NCBI RefSeq assembly: GCF_002250655.1
Contig: NZ_NOZR01000012.1
Location: 62,001 to 126,000 of the forward strand
DNA: 64,000 nucleotides
From: Mycolicibacterium sphagni
GTDB lineage: Bacteria > Actinomycetota > Actinomycetes > Mycobacteriales > Mycobacteriaceae
Direction: 5' to 3'
Shown: positions 26,033 through 36,078 of the stretch, one piece after another
Numbering within the stretch: position 1 is the first letter of the stretch
Layout of the letters: the number at the start of each line of letters is the position of its first letter
The notes under the pieces: model-generated
The model's input: the letters and a program-made list of their open reading frames with translations, nothing else
What the model was told of the DNA's origin: nothing
Databases searched by the model: none
Made by a program: the position numbers and the translations under genes

Positions 26033-28402
26033 ATGGCTACGTCGCGGCCGAAACGCGCCGCCGGGGACGGAGGAATCACCGTGGCCGAGCCATTCCGCGG
26101 AGTTATCAGACTGGACGTGCGGGACTCCGTTGCCGACTGGACGCCTTATACCTTGCCGAAGGCGCCCGACGGGGCTCCGAACATCCTGATCATTCTCTAC
26201 GACGACACCGGACAGGCGTCGTGGTCGCCGTACGGCGGCCGGATCAACATGCCGACCTTGGATCGGCTGGCCGACAACGGCCTGACGTACACGCAGTGGC
26301 ATACCACCGCCCTGTGCTCTCCTACCCGGTCGACGTTCCTGACCGGGCGCAACCATCACGTCAACCGCTTTGCGTCGATCACCGAAGGCTCAAACGGCTT
26401 CCCCGGGGCCGCCGCCCGACTTCCCGCGGAGTGCGCCACCATCGGCCAGGTGTTGCAGGACAACGGATTTGCCACGTACTGGATTGGCAAGAACCACAAC
26501 GTGCCGACTGAGGACATCTCTGCTGCGGGCAACCGCTCGGAATGGCCACTGTCCAAGGGTTTCGACCGGTTCTACGGCTTCCTTGGTGGGGAGACCAACC
26601 AGTGGTATCCGGACCTGGTGGTCGACAACCATTTCATCGAGCCGCCCGCCACGCCGGAGGAGGGCTATCACCTGTCCAAGGACCTGGCAGACCAGGCGAT
26701 CATGATGCTGCGCGACCAGCACTCGGTGGCGCCGTCCAAGCCGTGGTTCATGTGGTTCTGCCCGGGTGCCAACCATGCCCCCCACCATGCGCCGCAGGAG
26801 TACATCGACAAGTACAAGGGCATGTTCGACGACGGTTACGAGGCCTACCGCGAGTGGGTGCTGGCCCGGATGATCGAGCGAGGCGTCGTGCCCGAGGACA
26901 CCGATCTCACCCCACTGAACCCGATGTCCGACGACGTGTCCAACCCCGCCGACTATGTGCGTCCCTGGGCTGAGCTTGGCGACGACGAGAGGAAACTGTT
27001 CGCCCGGATGGCTGAGGTGTTCGCCGGGTTCTCCGAGTACACCGACGTCCAGATCGGCCGCGTCGTCGAATTCCTCGAGCGCACCGGCCAACTCGACAAC
27101 ACATTGATCTTCTACTGCGCCGACAACGGCGCGTCCGGAGAGGGCACCGCCAGCGGGTCGGTCAACGAGAACAAGTTCTTCAACGGTTATCCCGACGATC
27201 TCCAAGAGAATCTTTCCTACATCGACGCGCTCGGCGGGCCCGATGCCTACAACCACTACCCCACTGGCTGGGCGGCGGCCTTCTCCACGCCGTATCAGAT
27301 GTTCAAACGCTACTCGCAGTTCGCGGGAGGAACCTGCGACCCGATGATCATCCACTGGCCCAAGGGAATCAAGGCCAAGGGCGAGATGCGCCATCAGTAC
27401 CACCATTCCACCGATATCGTGCCGACGATCCTTGATGCGGTCGGACTCGAGATGCCCACGGTGTATCGGGGTGTCGACCAATACCCACTCAGCGGGGTCT
27501 CGATGCGCTACAGCTTCGACGACGCGCACGCCCCGACCACGAAGAAGCGCCAGTACTACGCCATGCTCGGCACCCGCGGCATCTGGCAGGACGGCTGGAA
27601 AGCATCGGCCATCCACGCACCGATCAGCGGCAAGGGCCACTTCGACAAGGACCGCTGGGAGCTCTACCACGTCGATGAGGACCGCGCCGAAGCGCACGAT
27701 CTCGCCGATCAGCATCCCGAGAAGCTCCAAGAGCTCATCGCGACCTGGTTCGAGGAGGCAGATGCGAATTTCGTACTGCCCCTTGATGACCGGACCGCGC
27801 TGGAGATGATCACCGTCGAGCGCCCGCGGAGCGAGCCGGCTCGGTCGCGCTACGTCTACTACCCCGACACCACACCGGTTCCCGAAGCTGTCGCCGTCAA
27901 CATCCGCGGCAGGTCCTACAAAATCCTCGCCGACGTCGAGGTGACGATGGAGTCGCAGGGCGTCATCTTCGCGCACGGCGCGCGGTTCGGCGGGCATACG
28001 CTGTTCATCAAAGACCGCAGGCTGCACTACGTTTACAACTTCCTCGGCATCAAACCCGAGCAGACGTTCGTCTCCGATGTCCTGGCGCCTGGCCAGTTGA
28101 CGCTCGGCGTGGAATTCACCAAGGAACGCCAGGGCAGCCACGGCGAATCGTTGGGGACCACCAAACTGTATGTGGGAGAACAGGTCGTGGCGCAGGGCCC
28201 GATGCGCGCGCAGGTCGGCACGTTCACCCTGTGCGGCGACGGACTCTGTGTCGGCTTCGACAGCGCCGACCCGGTCAGCCGGGACTACCCTGTCGGGTTC
28301 GCGTTCACCGGAGGAAAGATCCTCGGCGTCGGCATCGACATCGGTGATGACCAGTACTTGGATCTCGAAAAGGAGGCGGCCGCGGCGTTCGCCCGGGATT
28401 GA
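26033..28402 (+). CDS. Class I arylsulfatase (AtsA-like)
   Basis: A 789-residue formylglycine-type sulfatase. The active-site motif C-S-P-T-R is at residues 95-99, followed by T-F-L-T-G-R-N. Metal ligands are likely D57-D58 (L-Y-D-D) and D-N-G-A-S near residue 365. After an N-terminal tail it shows F-R-G-V-I-R-L-D-V-R-D-S, then W-T-P-Y and I-L-I-I-L-Y-D-D, like mycobacterial AtsA (Rv0711). A beta-rich C-terminal domain closes with D-I-G-D-D-Q-Y. It shares the domain plan of the sulfatase at 5789 but the N-termini differ, so these are paralogues rather than a recent duplication. No signal peptide. No formylglycine-generating enzyme is nearby. Confidence 0.93.
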   Translation: MATSRPKRAAGDGGITVAEPFRGVIRLDVRDSVADWTPYTLPKAPDGAPNILIILYDDTGQASWSPYGGRINMPTLDRLADNGLTYTQWHTTALCSPTRSTFLTGRNHHVNRFASITEGSNGFPGAAARLPAECATIGQVLQDNGFATYWIGKNHNVPTEDISAAGNRSEWPLSKGFDRFYGFLGGETNQWYPDLVVDNHFIEPPATPEEGYHLSKDLADQAIMMLRDQHSVAPSKPWFMWFCPGANHAPHHAPQEYIDKYKGMFDDGYEAYREWVLARMIERGVVPEDTDLTPLNPMSDDVSNPADYVRPWAELGDDERKLFARMAEVFAGFSEYTDVQIGRVVEFLERTGQLDNTLIFYCADNGASGEGTASGSVNENKFFNGYPDDLQENLSYIDALGGPDAYNHYPTGWAAAFSTPYQMFKRYSQFAGGTCDPMIIHWPKGIKAKGEMRHQYHHSTDIVPTILDAVGLEMPTVYRGVDQYPLSGVSMRYSFDDAHAPTTKKRQYYAMLGTRGIWQDGWKASAIHAPISGKGHFDKDRWELYHVDEDRAEAHDLADQHPEKLQELIATWFEEADANFVLPLDDRTALEMITVERPRSEPARSRYVYYPDTTPVPEAVAVNIRGRSYKILADVEVTMESQGVIFAHGARFGGHTLFIKDRRLHYVYNFLGIKPEQTFVSDVLAPGQLTLGVEFTKERQGSHGESLGTTKLYVGEQVVAQGPMRAQVGTFTLCGDGLCVGFDSADPVSRDYPVGFAFTGGKILGVGIDIGDDQYLDLEKEAAAAFARD

Positions 28403-28465
28403 GACGTTTGCACCCTCGCATCCGGGGTATGCGGGACGGACCCACAACAAGGAAGTGAGGGCCGC

Positions 28466-28891
28466 ATGCTTCTCCGATCGAAACGGTTATCCAGAGCCAC
28501 GATGATGGTGGTCGGCGGCGCCGCAGCGCTGACGCTGGCTGTCGGTTGCGGCGGCAACAGCGGCTCAGGAAGCACCTCGACCACATCGACGACGCCTAGC
28601 ACCCCGACCGTGAGCGTGTCGGTGACCTCGAGCGCGCCCGCATCGTCGACGGCTCCGGGCGGCGTGACCGGCGGCGGCGACGCCAACGGTGGCGGCGGCA
28701 GCATTCCCGGTGGCCCGACTGGTAGCGGTGGCCCCGGTGGCGGCGGGGGCACCGTCCCCGGTGGCCCGACCGGTAGCGGTGGCCCCGGCGGCGGCAGCGG
28801 CACCATTCCCGGCGTCGGCAGCGGCGGCGGTGGGCCCGGTGGTGGCGGCGGCTGCATCAACGGCGTGGGCTGCATCGGCAGCGGCGGCTAA
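28466..28891 (+). CDS. Glycine-rich lipoprotein
   Basis: A 141-residue exported protein. The N-terminus has K-R-L-S-R, a hydrophobic stretch and a lipobox T-L-A-V-G-C at about residues 23-28, so the cysteine should be acylated and the protein anchored at the outer face of the membrane. The mature part is a serine/threonine-rich linker (residues 32-66) and then an almost pure glycine-proline tail with repeated P-G-G-P-T-G-S-G-G-P-G-G-G units. It ends with two cysteines in G-C-I-N-G-V-G-C. Function unknown. ATG 28466 has GGAAGTGAGG upstream. A long inverted repeat follows the stop. Confidence 0.8.
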   Translation: MLLRSKRLSRATMMVVGGAAALTLAVGCGGNSGSGSTSTTSTTPSTPTVSVSVTSSAPASSTAPGGVTGGGDANGGGGSIPGGPTGSGGPGGGGGTVPGGPTGSGGPGGGSGTIPGVGSGGGGPGGGGGCINGVGCIGSGG

Positions 28892-28904
28892 ACACCAGTA
28901 CTGC

Positions 28905-28955
28905 AGTGGCCACTGGCGACGCATATCAACCCGCGTCGTGTCGCCAGTGGCCACT
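28905..28955. terminator. Strong bidirectional terminator
   Basis: A 16-bp perfect inverted repeat, AGTGGCCACTGGCGAC (28905-28920) and its complement (28940-28955), with a 19-base loop. It sits between the convergent lipoprotein and aldehyde dehydrogenase genes and reaches into the last base of the dehydrogenase stop codon, so it can terminate both. Confidence 0.85.
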
Positions 28956-30391
28956 CAGGCTTCTGCTGGTCCCACCCGGTAGATCGATTTGAGGGCGAAG
29001 AAGGCATCCAGGCCTTCGGGTCCCAGCTCACGGCCGATGCCGCTGGCTTTCACTCCCCCGAACGGCGCGCGGAAATCCAGCTGATAGTCATTGATTCCGA
29101 TGGTGCCGGCGCGCACAGCCCTGGCGACTTCGGTGGCCCGCTCGTCATCGGTGGACCACACCGTTCCCGCTAAACCGAACTCGCTGTCGTTGGCCAGCGC
29201 GATAGCCTCGTCGTCGCCGTCGTAGGGGATCACCGCGAGCACCGGACCGAAGATCTCTTCCTGGGCTATGCGGTCGGCATTGGCGACATCGGCGAACACC
29301 GTCGGCGAAACAAACCAGCCACGCGGTTGATCTGCGGGAACCGATCCGCCCGCAACGAGTTTCGCGGTGCTGTTCTTGCCCGACTCGATGTAGCCCAGCA
29401 CCCGGTTGCGCTGCCGTTCGCTGACCAGTGGACCGATGTCGGTAGAAGTGTCCAGCGGGTCACCGACTTTCAGCGCACCGACCATCTCGGCCAGCGCGCC
29501 CAGCACCTCGTCGTAGCGGGAACGCGGCGCCAGAATTCGCGAGCTCAGATGGCAGGTCTGGCCGTTGTTGACGAACGACGCGTTGCGGAGTCCCTTCATC
29601 GTGGCGACCAGGTCCGCGTCGTCGAGGATGATCGCCGCCGACTTGCCGCCCAGTTCGAGGGTGACCGGGCGCAGCAGCCGGCCGCACACCTCACCGATGG
29701 TGCGCCCGGCTGCCGTCGACCCGGTGAAGGTGACTTTGTCCACGCCGGGATGCGCCACCAGATAGGCACCCGCCGCCGCATCGCCGGGCACGATGTTGAG
29801 AGCCCCTGGCGGCAGCCCGGCTGCCGCGGCGGCCTCGGCGAACACCAAGGCGTCCAAAGCCGTTTCGGGTGCGGCCTTCAACACCACCGTGCAGCCGGCC
29901 GCCAACGCCGGGGCCAGTTTGAACGCGGCCAGCGCCTGCGGGTAGTTCCACGGCACGATCGCAGCGACCACCCCGACGGCCTCGCGGCGAACGACGGTGT
30001 GCCCGATCACGCTCGGGCGGATCTCCTCGATCGGTGTGGTGGTGATCAGCTGCGCGTAATACCGCAACAGCGCTGCCGGGAAGCGGCCGTTGGCCCCGCG
30101 GGACAACGACATCGGCATGCCGTTCTCCCGGGTCACCAGTTCGTCTGTGCCGCGGGCGCGCTGATCCAGTGCCGCGGCGAAGGCGGTGAGCACCTCCGCA
30201 CGGTGGTCCGGCGACGTGGATTGCCAGTCGGTCAGGGCTGTCCTGGCCGCGGCCACTGCGGCGTCGATATCGGCTTCGGTGGCACTGGCTCCGTCGCCCA
30301 GCGGCTCGCCGGTGGCGGCTTCGATCACCGGCTGCACCCGGTCAGCGCGCCGGAATTGGCCGTCGATGAAATGCCGCGCCGTCGTGGTCAT
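28955..30391 (-). CDS. Aldehyde dehydrogenase, NAD(P)-dependent
   Basis: A 478-residue aldehyde dehydrogenase. It has the oxyanion asparagine motif P-W-N-Y-P near residue 148, the nucleotide motif F-T-G-S-T-A-A-G near residue 225, the general base in L-E-L-G-G-K-S near residue 248 and the catalytic cysteine in N-N-G-Q-T-C near residue 282. E-E-I-F-G-P-V and P-F-G-G-V-K-A-S-G follow. The aldehyde is unknown. Its ATG overlaps the CoA-transferase stop by four bases, so the two are coupled: a CoA-transferase and an aldehyde dehydrogenase could act in one degradation route. Confidence 0.93.
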   Translation of the reverse strand: MTTTARHFIDGQFRRADRVQPVIEAATGEPLGDGASATEADIDAAVAAARTALTDWQSTSPDHRAEVLTAFAAALDQRARGTDELVTRENGMPMSLSRGANGRFPAALLRYYAQLITTTPIEEIRPSVIGHTVVRREAVGVVAAIVPWNYPQALAAFKLAPALAAGCTVVLKAAPETALDALVFAEAAAAAGLPPGALNIVPGDAAAGAYLVAHPGVDKVTFTGSTAAGRTIGEVCGRLLRPVTLELGGKSAAIILDDADLVATMKGLRNASFVNNGQTCHLSSRILAPRSRYDEVLGALAEMVGALKVGDPLDTSTDIGPLVSERQRNRVLGYIESGKNSTAKLVAGGSVPADQPRGWFVSPTVFADVANADRIAQEEIFGPVLAVIPYDGDDEAIALANDSEFGLAGTVWSTDDERATEVARAVRAGTIGINDYQLDFRAPFGGVKASGIGRELGPEGLDAFFALKSIYRVGPAEA

Positions 30392-32736
30392 TGCGCCACT
30401 CCTGTGGTTTCGGCGCTGCCGGCGGGGACGAACACCACACCGTCGGCGATCAGTTGATCGATGTCAGAGTCCGTCATGTCCAATACGTCGCGACAGACCT
30501 GGCGGGTGTCGGCACCGGGAAGGGGCGCCGGGCGCTGAGGCGCGGTTGGGATGTGGCGGTACGGGGCGGGGCCGGCTTCGGTGGGCAGCGGGGCGGGCAT
30601 CAACGGATGAATCATGTCGCTGAATACATTTCGCGATCCCAGCTGGGGGTCTTCCCGGACATCGATGGCGCGGTTCATCGGGCCGGCGGGAACCCCGGCG
30701 GCCTGCAATGCCTCGGCGGCCTGAAGCGGCGAGCGGTCCCGGGTCCACGCCGCCAGCTCCTGCTGACCGACGACCGTCGCGAGGGTCTGGCGATCGGCGT
30801 CCGACCGGATCGATACGACACACCATTCGTCGTCACCGGCGCACGGCAACACCAGGTGCGTGGCCGGATCCGGCTCGACCTGCCCGGCACCGGCCGCGGC
30901 TGCGGCCAGCGTGACGTAGAGGATGTCGAGCTGGTTGATCGCCGCTTCGGCTTGGGACACGTGAACTCGGGCACCGACACCGTCGCGTTCGCGCCGGATG
31001 AGTCCGGCGAGCGCGCCGATCGCGCTGATCCGCCCGACGACGTGGTCGGGGAAGATCGTCGTCGCGTCGTAGAACGCATGGCGCGCGGTGGGCGGGGGTG
31101 GCTCGGGCGATGTCCACAACCGGGTCACCCCGATGGTGGCTCGCACTAGTGGGCCGTATCCCATGCGCTTGCTCCAAGGCCCGGTATCACCGAAGGCGCT
31201 GCTTTCGGCCAGCACCAGGCCGGGGTTGAGTTCGCGTAACCGATGGTGGGAAAAGCCCAGTGCGGCAAGTGTTCCCGGTTTGAAATTGGCGAACAGGGCA
31301 TCCGATGCGGAGATCAGGCGGGCGAATAACTCTGCCCCGGCCGGGCTGCGCAACTCCAGACCCAGCCCGAGGTTGTTGCGGTGCGCCCGCGCAAAGGACT
31401 CGCTGATCTGCTGATCGGAGCCCTTTTGGCGCAGCCCGTCGGGATAACTTGAACTCTCGACCTTGATCACTTCGGCGCCCAGATCGCCGAACAGCCGGCT
31501 GAGCTCCCCGCCCGCCACGATGACACCCAGATCCAGGACCCGGATTCCCTCCAGCGGCCGGGCCCCGACTGTCCGGACGCCGCTGGGCGTGAATGCCGTT
31601 GAATACCAATGCCTGTCGCCGTCGCTGTCCAGGCCGGGCGCCGGAGTGCGGTAGCCGGCGTGTGTGCCGTCGACCACCCAGTAGCCCGCGGGCACGCGGG
31701 CCGGAACACCGGGAGCCAGCTCGGTGTCGACCAGTGCACCGACGGCCGCGAGATGCTCGGATTCCAACGCCTCCGACGGAGACAAGACGGCGGCGATCGG
31801 TACGCCATGCGCCTGGCCCTCGGCCACCAGCTGTGCCATCGTCCGGTCGGCGAACAGTGCCGCCATCAACTGGCTCAGCTCGCCGAATGCCCTGCTGCGG
31901 GCCGCGATCGACTCGAAACGGGGATCCTGGAACTGCTCGGGCTCCCCCAGCCAGGCCCGCATCCCATGCCACTGTCGCGGCGCCAGCACACAGAGACGAA
32001 CGTAGCCGTCGGCACACCGGAAGATCGGATAGGAGTCCTGGTTTCGCGGCCGGCCGCGCCACTGCTCGGCGGCGTTACGGGCGGTCGCGGCCTGGCCCTG
32101 GGTGCCGAACGGTGGGTCCAGCGTCAGGACCACCGCGTCGAATCGGGAAAAGTCAACGTAATCGCCTGTCCCGCAACGTAATCGATTGAAGTAGGCGACC
32201 AGGACCGCCCAAGTCGCCTGCACCGCGGCGGTGGTCGAGGCGATGCCGTCCGGCGGCAGCACGGGGGTACCCGTGGGCGGGCCGGAGCGCGACAGTGCCG
32301 AGCACATCGCGTAGAGCACCGCATCGGTGGCCTGCCAGGACGCCCGCGGGCCGGTGCTGCCGAAATCGGTGACCGACATTGTGACCAGCTGCGGGAACAG
32401 GTCGGCCAGCGCGGCGCACGAGGTGCCGAACGCGGCGACCTGCCCGGGCGTCCCGCTGTCGACGACGATGTCGGCGCCCGCGGCCAACTCGAAGAACAGC
32501 GCGCGGTCGGCGTCGTCGGCCGGATCCAGCACGGTGCCGCGCTTGTTGGCGTTGTGCAGAGCGAACGGGACACTGACCCCATCCAGGGTGGGCCGGGCAT
32601 GTCGGGCCGGGCTGCCTCCGGGCGGTTCGATCTTGATGACATCGGCGCCCAGATCCGCCAGCAGCCGGGTAACCGCGTCGCCCGCAGCCTCGCACAGGTC
32701 CAGCACCCGTACCGACGCGAGCAATGATTCCGTCAT
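30388..32736 (-). CDS. Family III CoA-transferase, two fused CaiB/BaiF domains
   Basis: A 782-residue protein in which two family III CoA-transferase domains follow one another. The first begins V-R-V-L-D-L-C-E-A-A-G-D-A and continues L-G-A-D-V-I-K-I-E-P-P-G-G. The second begins near residue 390 with I-R-V-L-D-L-G-V-I-V-A-G and L-G-A-E-V-I-K-V-E-S-S. Such enzymes move CoA between carboxylic acids. Family III enzymes usually work as interlocked dimers, so the fusion could make a pseudo-dimer in one chain. Start ATG 32736; the frame is open further upstream but that sequence is not protein-like. It is divergent from phosphoketolase by 95 bases. Confidence 0.9.
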   Translation of the reverse strand: MTESLLASVRVLDLCEAAGDAVTRLLADLGADVIKIEPPGGSPARHARPTLDGVSVPFALHNANKRGTVLDPADDADRALFFELAAGADIVVDSGTPGQVAAFGTSCAALADLFPQLVTMSVTDFGSTGPRASWQATDAVLYAMCSALSRSGPPTGTPVLPPDGIASTTAAVQATWAVLVAYFNRLRCGTGDYVDFSRFDAVVLTLDPPFGTQGQAATARNAAEQWRGRPRNQDSYPIFRCADGYVRLCVLAPRQWHGMRAWLGEPEQFQDPRFESIAARSRAFGELSQLMAALFADRTMAQLVAEGQAHGVPIAAVLSPSEALESEHLAAVGALVDTELAPGVPARVPAGYWVVDGTHAGYRTPAPGLDSDGDRHWYSTAFTPSGVRTVGARPLEGIRVLDLGVIVAGGELSRLFGDLGAEVIKVESSSYPDGLRQKGSDQQISESFARAHRNNLGLGLELRSPAGAELFARLISASDALFANFKPGTLAALGFSHHRLRELNPGLVLAESSAFGDTGPWSKRMGYGPLVRATIGVTRLWTSPEPPPPTARHAFYDATTIFPDHVVGRISAIGALAGLIRRERDGVGARVHVSQAEAAINQLDILYVTLAAAAAGAGQVEPDPATHLVLPCAGDDEWCVVSIRSDADRQTLATVVGQQELAAWTRDRSPLQAAEALQAAGVPAGPMNRAIDVREDPQLGSRNVFSDMIHPLMPAPLPTEAGPAPYRHIPTAPQRPAPLPGADTRQVCRDVLDMTDSDIDQLIADGVVFVPAGSAETTGVAQ

Positions 32737-32831
32737 GAGTCCACCGCCAAGCCCAGCACGTCGGTCAGAGTAATAGAGCGGCCCGTGAACAAACGGTGCC
32801 ACGGCGGCACACTCATGCCGATCGGGGTTTG

Positions 32832-35267
32832 ATGGAAAACATGCAGTCGATAAGCGAAGAGACGATCGCCCAACTGGACGGCTGGTGGCGCGCCGCCAAC
32901 TACCTCTCCGTCGGTCAGATCTACCTGCTGGACAACCCGCTGCTACGAACTCCACTGTCCCGCGAAGACGTCAAGCCCAGACTGCTCGGCCACTGGGGCA
33001 CGACCCCCGGGCTCAACTTCCTCTACGCACATCTCAACCGCGTCATCAAACAGCGTGAGCAGTCGACCATCTACGTCACCGGACCCGGCCACGGCGGTCC
33101 CGGTCTGGTGGCCAATGCCTACTTGGACGGCACCTACAGCGAGACCTACCCCGACATCACCCAGGACACCGAGGGTCTGCGCCGGTTGTTCCGCCAGTTC
33201 TCCTTCCCCGGCGGTATCCCCTCGCATGTCGCGCCGGAGACCCCAGGGTCGATCCACGAAGGCGGTGAACTCGGTTACGCGCTATCGCATGCCTACGGAG
33301 CGGCGTTCGACAATCCGGATCTGCTGGTGGTCGCGGTGGTCGGCGACGGAGAGGCCGAGACCGGTGCGCTGGCCACCAGTTGGCATTCCAACAAATTCCT
33401 CAACACCGCCAACGACGGTGTGGTGCTGCCGATCCTGCATCTCAACGGCTACAAAATCGCCAACCCCACAGTGCTGGCGCGCATCCCGGAAGACGAATTG
33501 CGCAGCCTGATGATCGGGTTGGGCCATCAGCCGTATTTCTTCGAGGTGCCCGACGACGGCTCGACCGATCACGCCGAGGCGCACCGCCGGTTCGCCGCCC
33601 TGCTCGACGAGGTGGTGGACCGGATCGCGGAGCTGAAGGCGCAACCCGACGCAGAGCGTCCGGCGTGGCCGATGATCGTGTTCCGCACCCCGAAGGGCTG
33701 GACCGGTCCGGCCTACATCGACGGCAAGAAGACCACCGGCTCCTGGCGGGCGCACCAGGTTCCGCTGGCCAGCGCCCGCGACACCCCCGAACATCTTCAG
33801 GTGCTGGCCGACTGGCTGGCCTCCTACCGGGCCGACGAATTGTTCGACGCCGACGGCAGGCTCGACCCGCACATCGCCGCGCTGGCACCGCACGGCCAGC
33901 TCCGGATGAGCGACAACCCGCACACCAACGGCGGACTTCTGCTCAAAGATCTGCGGCTGCCGGACTTCCGGAGCTTCGGCGTCGACGTGCCCGCCCCTGG
34001 GGCCACGATCGCCGAGGCCACCCGTGTGCTCGGGCAGTGGCTCACCGAGGTGATCCGGCTCAACCCGGACAACTTCCGGATCTTCGGGCCCGACGAAACC
34101 GCGTCCAACCGCCTGCAAGCCGTTTTCGACGTGACCGACAAACAATGGAATGCCGAGTACTTCAGCCCGGAAGTCGACGAGCATCTGGCCCGGGCCGGCC
34201 GGGTGATGGAGATGCTGTCCGAGCACCAGTGCCAAGGCTGGCTGGAGGGATACCTGCTGACCGGCCGGCACGGGTTGTTCAATTGCTACGAGGCCTTCAT
34301 CCACATCATCGACTCGATGTTCAACCAGCACGCCAAGTGGCTGAAGGTCACCAATCACATCCCGTGGCGCCGCCCGGTAGCCAGCCTCAATTACCTTCTG
34401 TCCAGCCATGTTTGGCGTCAGGACCACAACGGCTTCAGCCATCAGGATCCCGGTTTCATCGACCACGTTGTCAACAAGCGCGCCGAGGTGGTGCGGGTGT
34501 ATCTGCCGCCGGACGCCAACACGCTGCTGTCGACCTACGACCACTGCCTGCGTTCGCGCCAGTACGTCAACGTCGTCGTCGCCGGCAAACAGCCGCACCC
34601 CAACTTCCTCACTATGGAGCAGGCGATCGCCCACTGCACCCGCGGGTTGGGCATCTGGGAATGGGCCGGCAACGAGACGCTCGGCGAAGATCCCGACGTG
34701 GTGATCGCCGCCGCCGGCGACGTGCCCACCCTGGAGGCCCTGGCGGCCGCCGACCTGCTGAGCCGGCACCTACCCGAGCTGAAGGTGCGCTTCGTCAACG
34801 TCGTCGACCTGATGCGGCTACAGGACGCCACCGAGCATCCGCACGGCCTGTCCAACCGCGAGTTCGACATGATCTTCACCCGGGACAAGCCCGTGATCTT
34901 CGCCTACCACGGCTACCCCTGGCTGATTCACCGGCTGACCTACCGCCGCAGCAACGACAGCCGCATCCATGTCCGCGGCTACAAAGAAGAGGGCACCACC
35001 ACCACGCCCTTCGACATGGTGATGCTCAACGATCTGGACCGCTTCCACCTCGTCATCGACGTATTGGATCGAGTCCCGAGCCTGGGTTCCACGTGCGCCA
35101 CGCTGCGCCAGCAGATGGTCGACAAGCGTCTGGCCGCCCGGGAGTACACCAGGGCCTACGGTGACGACATCCCGGAGGTGCGCGACTGGGTGTGGCCGGA
35201 CGCGCGCGGCGCAGCGGTAACTGGGTCCGTCGACGCCACCGCCTCGACCGGCGGGGACAACGAGTAG
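32832..35267 (+). CDS. xfp: Phosphoketolase (xylulose-5-phosphate/fructose-6-phosphate)
   Basis: An 811-residue thiamine-diphosphate enzyme that splits xylulose-5-phosphate or fructose-6-phosphate to acetyl phosphate. Family hallmarks are [29 protein letters not shown] and the thiamine-diphosphate-binding [10 protein letters not shown]. The C-terminal half has the H-Q-D-P-G and [10 protein letters not shown] segments. The ATG at 32832 gives M-E-N-M-Q-S-I; an ATG at 32841 is an alternative. Acetate kinase or phosphotransacetylase genes, the usual partners, are not in the neighbourhood. Confidence 0.95.
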   Translation: MENMQSISEETIAQLDGWWRAANYLSVGQIYLLDNPLLRTPLSREDVKPRLLGHWGTTPGLNFLYAHLNRVIKQREQSTIYVTGPGHGGPGLVANAYLDGTYSETYPDITQDTEGLRRLFRQFSFPGGIPSHVAPETPGSIHEGGELGYALSHAYGAAFDNPDLLVVAVVGDGEAETGALATSWHSNKFLNTANDGVVLPILHLNGYKIANPTVLARIPEDELRSLMIGLGHQPYFFEVPDDGSTDHAEAHRRFAALLDEVVDRIAELKAQPDAERPAWPMIVFRTPKGWTGPAYIDGKKTTGSWRAHQVPLASARDTPEHLQVLADWLASYRADELFDADGRLDPHIAALAPHGQLRMSDNPHTNGGLLLKDLRLPDFRSFGVDVPAPGATIAEATRVLGQWLTEVIRLNPDNFRIFGPDETASNRLQAVFDVTDKQWNAEYFSPEVDEHLARAGRVMEMLSEHQCQGWLEGYLLTGRHGLFNCYEAFIHIIDSMFNQHAKWLKVTNHIPWRRPVASLNYLLSSHVWRQDHNGFSHQDPGFIDHVVNKRAEVVRVYLPPDANTLLSTYDHCLRSRQYVNVVVAGKQPHPNFLTMEQAIAHCTRGLGIWEWAGNETLGEDPDVVIAAAGDVPTLEALAAADLLSRHLPELKVRFVNVVDLMRLQDATEHPHGLSNREFDMIFTRDKPVIFAYHGYPWLIHRLTYRRSNDSRIHVRGYKEEGTTTTPFDMVMLNDLDRFHLVIDVLDRVPSLGSTCATLRQQMVDKRLAAREYTRAYGDDIPEVRDWVWPDARGAAVTGSVDATASTGGDNE

Positions 35268-35312
35268 CGACTGAGCTGGCCATTTGCCAGTGACAGGTAT
35301 GCTTGCCCAGTT

Positions 35313-36077
35313 ATGTTCGAGCAGAGCGCGGTGCCCGCGCACCCCCATCCCGCGCTTACGCAGCTGGCTGCTCTGCACCACTTCCGCACCTACGTCGACA
35401 TCGGCGTCGTGGTGGTCGTACTGGCCATGACCAACCTGCTCGCCCACTTCACCACCCCGTGGGCCAATATCGCAGTAGTGCCTGCCGCCGCCCTCGGATT
35501 GCTCGTGCTGGTGCGTTCGCGCGGATTGGGCTGGGCCGAACTCGGTCTGGGCCGCGAACATTTGAAGTCGGGCGCGCTGTACGCGCTCGGCGCGGTGCTG
35601 CTGGTGCTGACCGTCATCGCGGTGGGCGCGCTGCTGCCCTGGACCCGCCCGATGTTCCTGAACAACCACTACGCCACCCTCTCGGGTGCGCTGGTCGCGT
35701 CGATGGTCATCATCCCGCTGCAGACTGTCATTCCCGAGGAACTGGCATTCCGCGGTGTGCTGCACGGTGCGCTGGACCGCGCCTGGGGTTTTCGCGGGGT
35801 GGCCGCCGCCGGGTCGCTGCTCTTCGGTCTGTGGCATGTCGCCACCTCGTTGGGTTTGACCAGCAGCAACGTTGGCTTCACCCGGATCTTCGGTGGTGGC
35901 ATGGAGGGCATGCTTGCCGGTGTGGTGATGGCGGTGCTGGCTACCGGGGCGGCTGGGTTCGTGTTCACCTGGCTGCGGCGGCGCAGCGGCAGCCTGATCG
36001 CGCCGATCGCCCTGCACTGGTCGCTCAACGGCCTCGGTGCTCTGGCCGCCGCGTTGGTCTGGCACCTGTCGACGTAA
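35313..36077 (+). CDS. CPBP-family intramembrane metalloprotease (CAAX protease-like)
   Basis: A 254-residue membrane protein with about seven hydrophobic segments. The CPBP/Abi motifs are visible: V-I-P-E-E-L-A-F-R-G-V near residue 143 (E-E-x-x-x-R) and F-G-L-W-H-V-A-T near residue 171, with a third conserved N/H region in A-L-H-W-S-L-N-G-L near residue 237. These residues bind the catalytic metal in Rce1-like enzymes. In bacteria the family processes or protects against small peptides, though most members are unstudied. It starts at ATG 35313, 45 bases after phosphoketolase, and converges on the CGNR-type gene with one base between them. Confidence 0.87.
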   Translation: MFEQSAVPAHPHPALTQLAALHHFRTYVDIGVVVVVLAMTNLLAHFTTPWANIAVVPAAALGLLVLVRSRGLGWAELGLGREHLKSGALYALGAVLLVLTVIAVGALLPWTRPMFLNNHYATLSGALVASMVIIPLQTVIPEELAFRGVLHGALDRAWGFRGVAAAGSLLFGLWHVATSLGLTSSNVGFTRIFGGGMEGMLAGVVMAVLATGAAGFVFTWLRRRSGSLIAPIALHWSLNGLGALAAALVWHLST

Positions 36078-36078
36078 G

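Noticed and set aside
26390..28450. A 686-codon minus-strand frame
   Set aside because: It is antisense to the second sulfatase, has no recognisable motif and reflects high-GC third-position bias.
28680..28860. Glycine-codon repeats as a DNA repeat element
   Set aside because: They are the coding sequence of the lipoprotein low-complexity tail, in frame throughout.
33282..34769. A 495-codon minus-strand frame
   Set aside because: It is antisense to phosphoketolase and not protein-like in composition.
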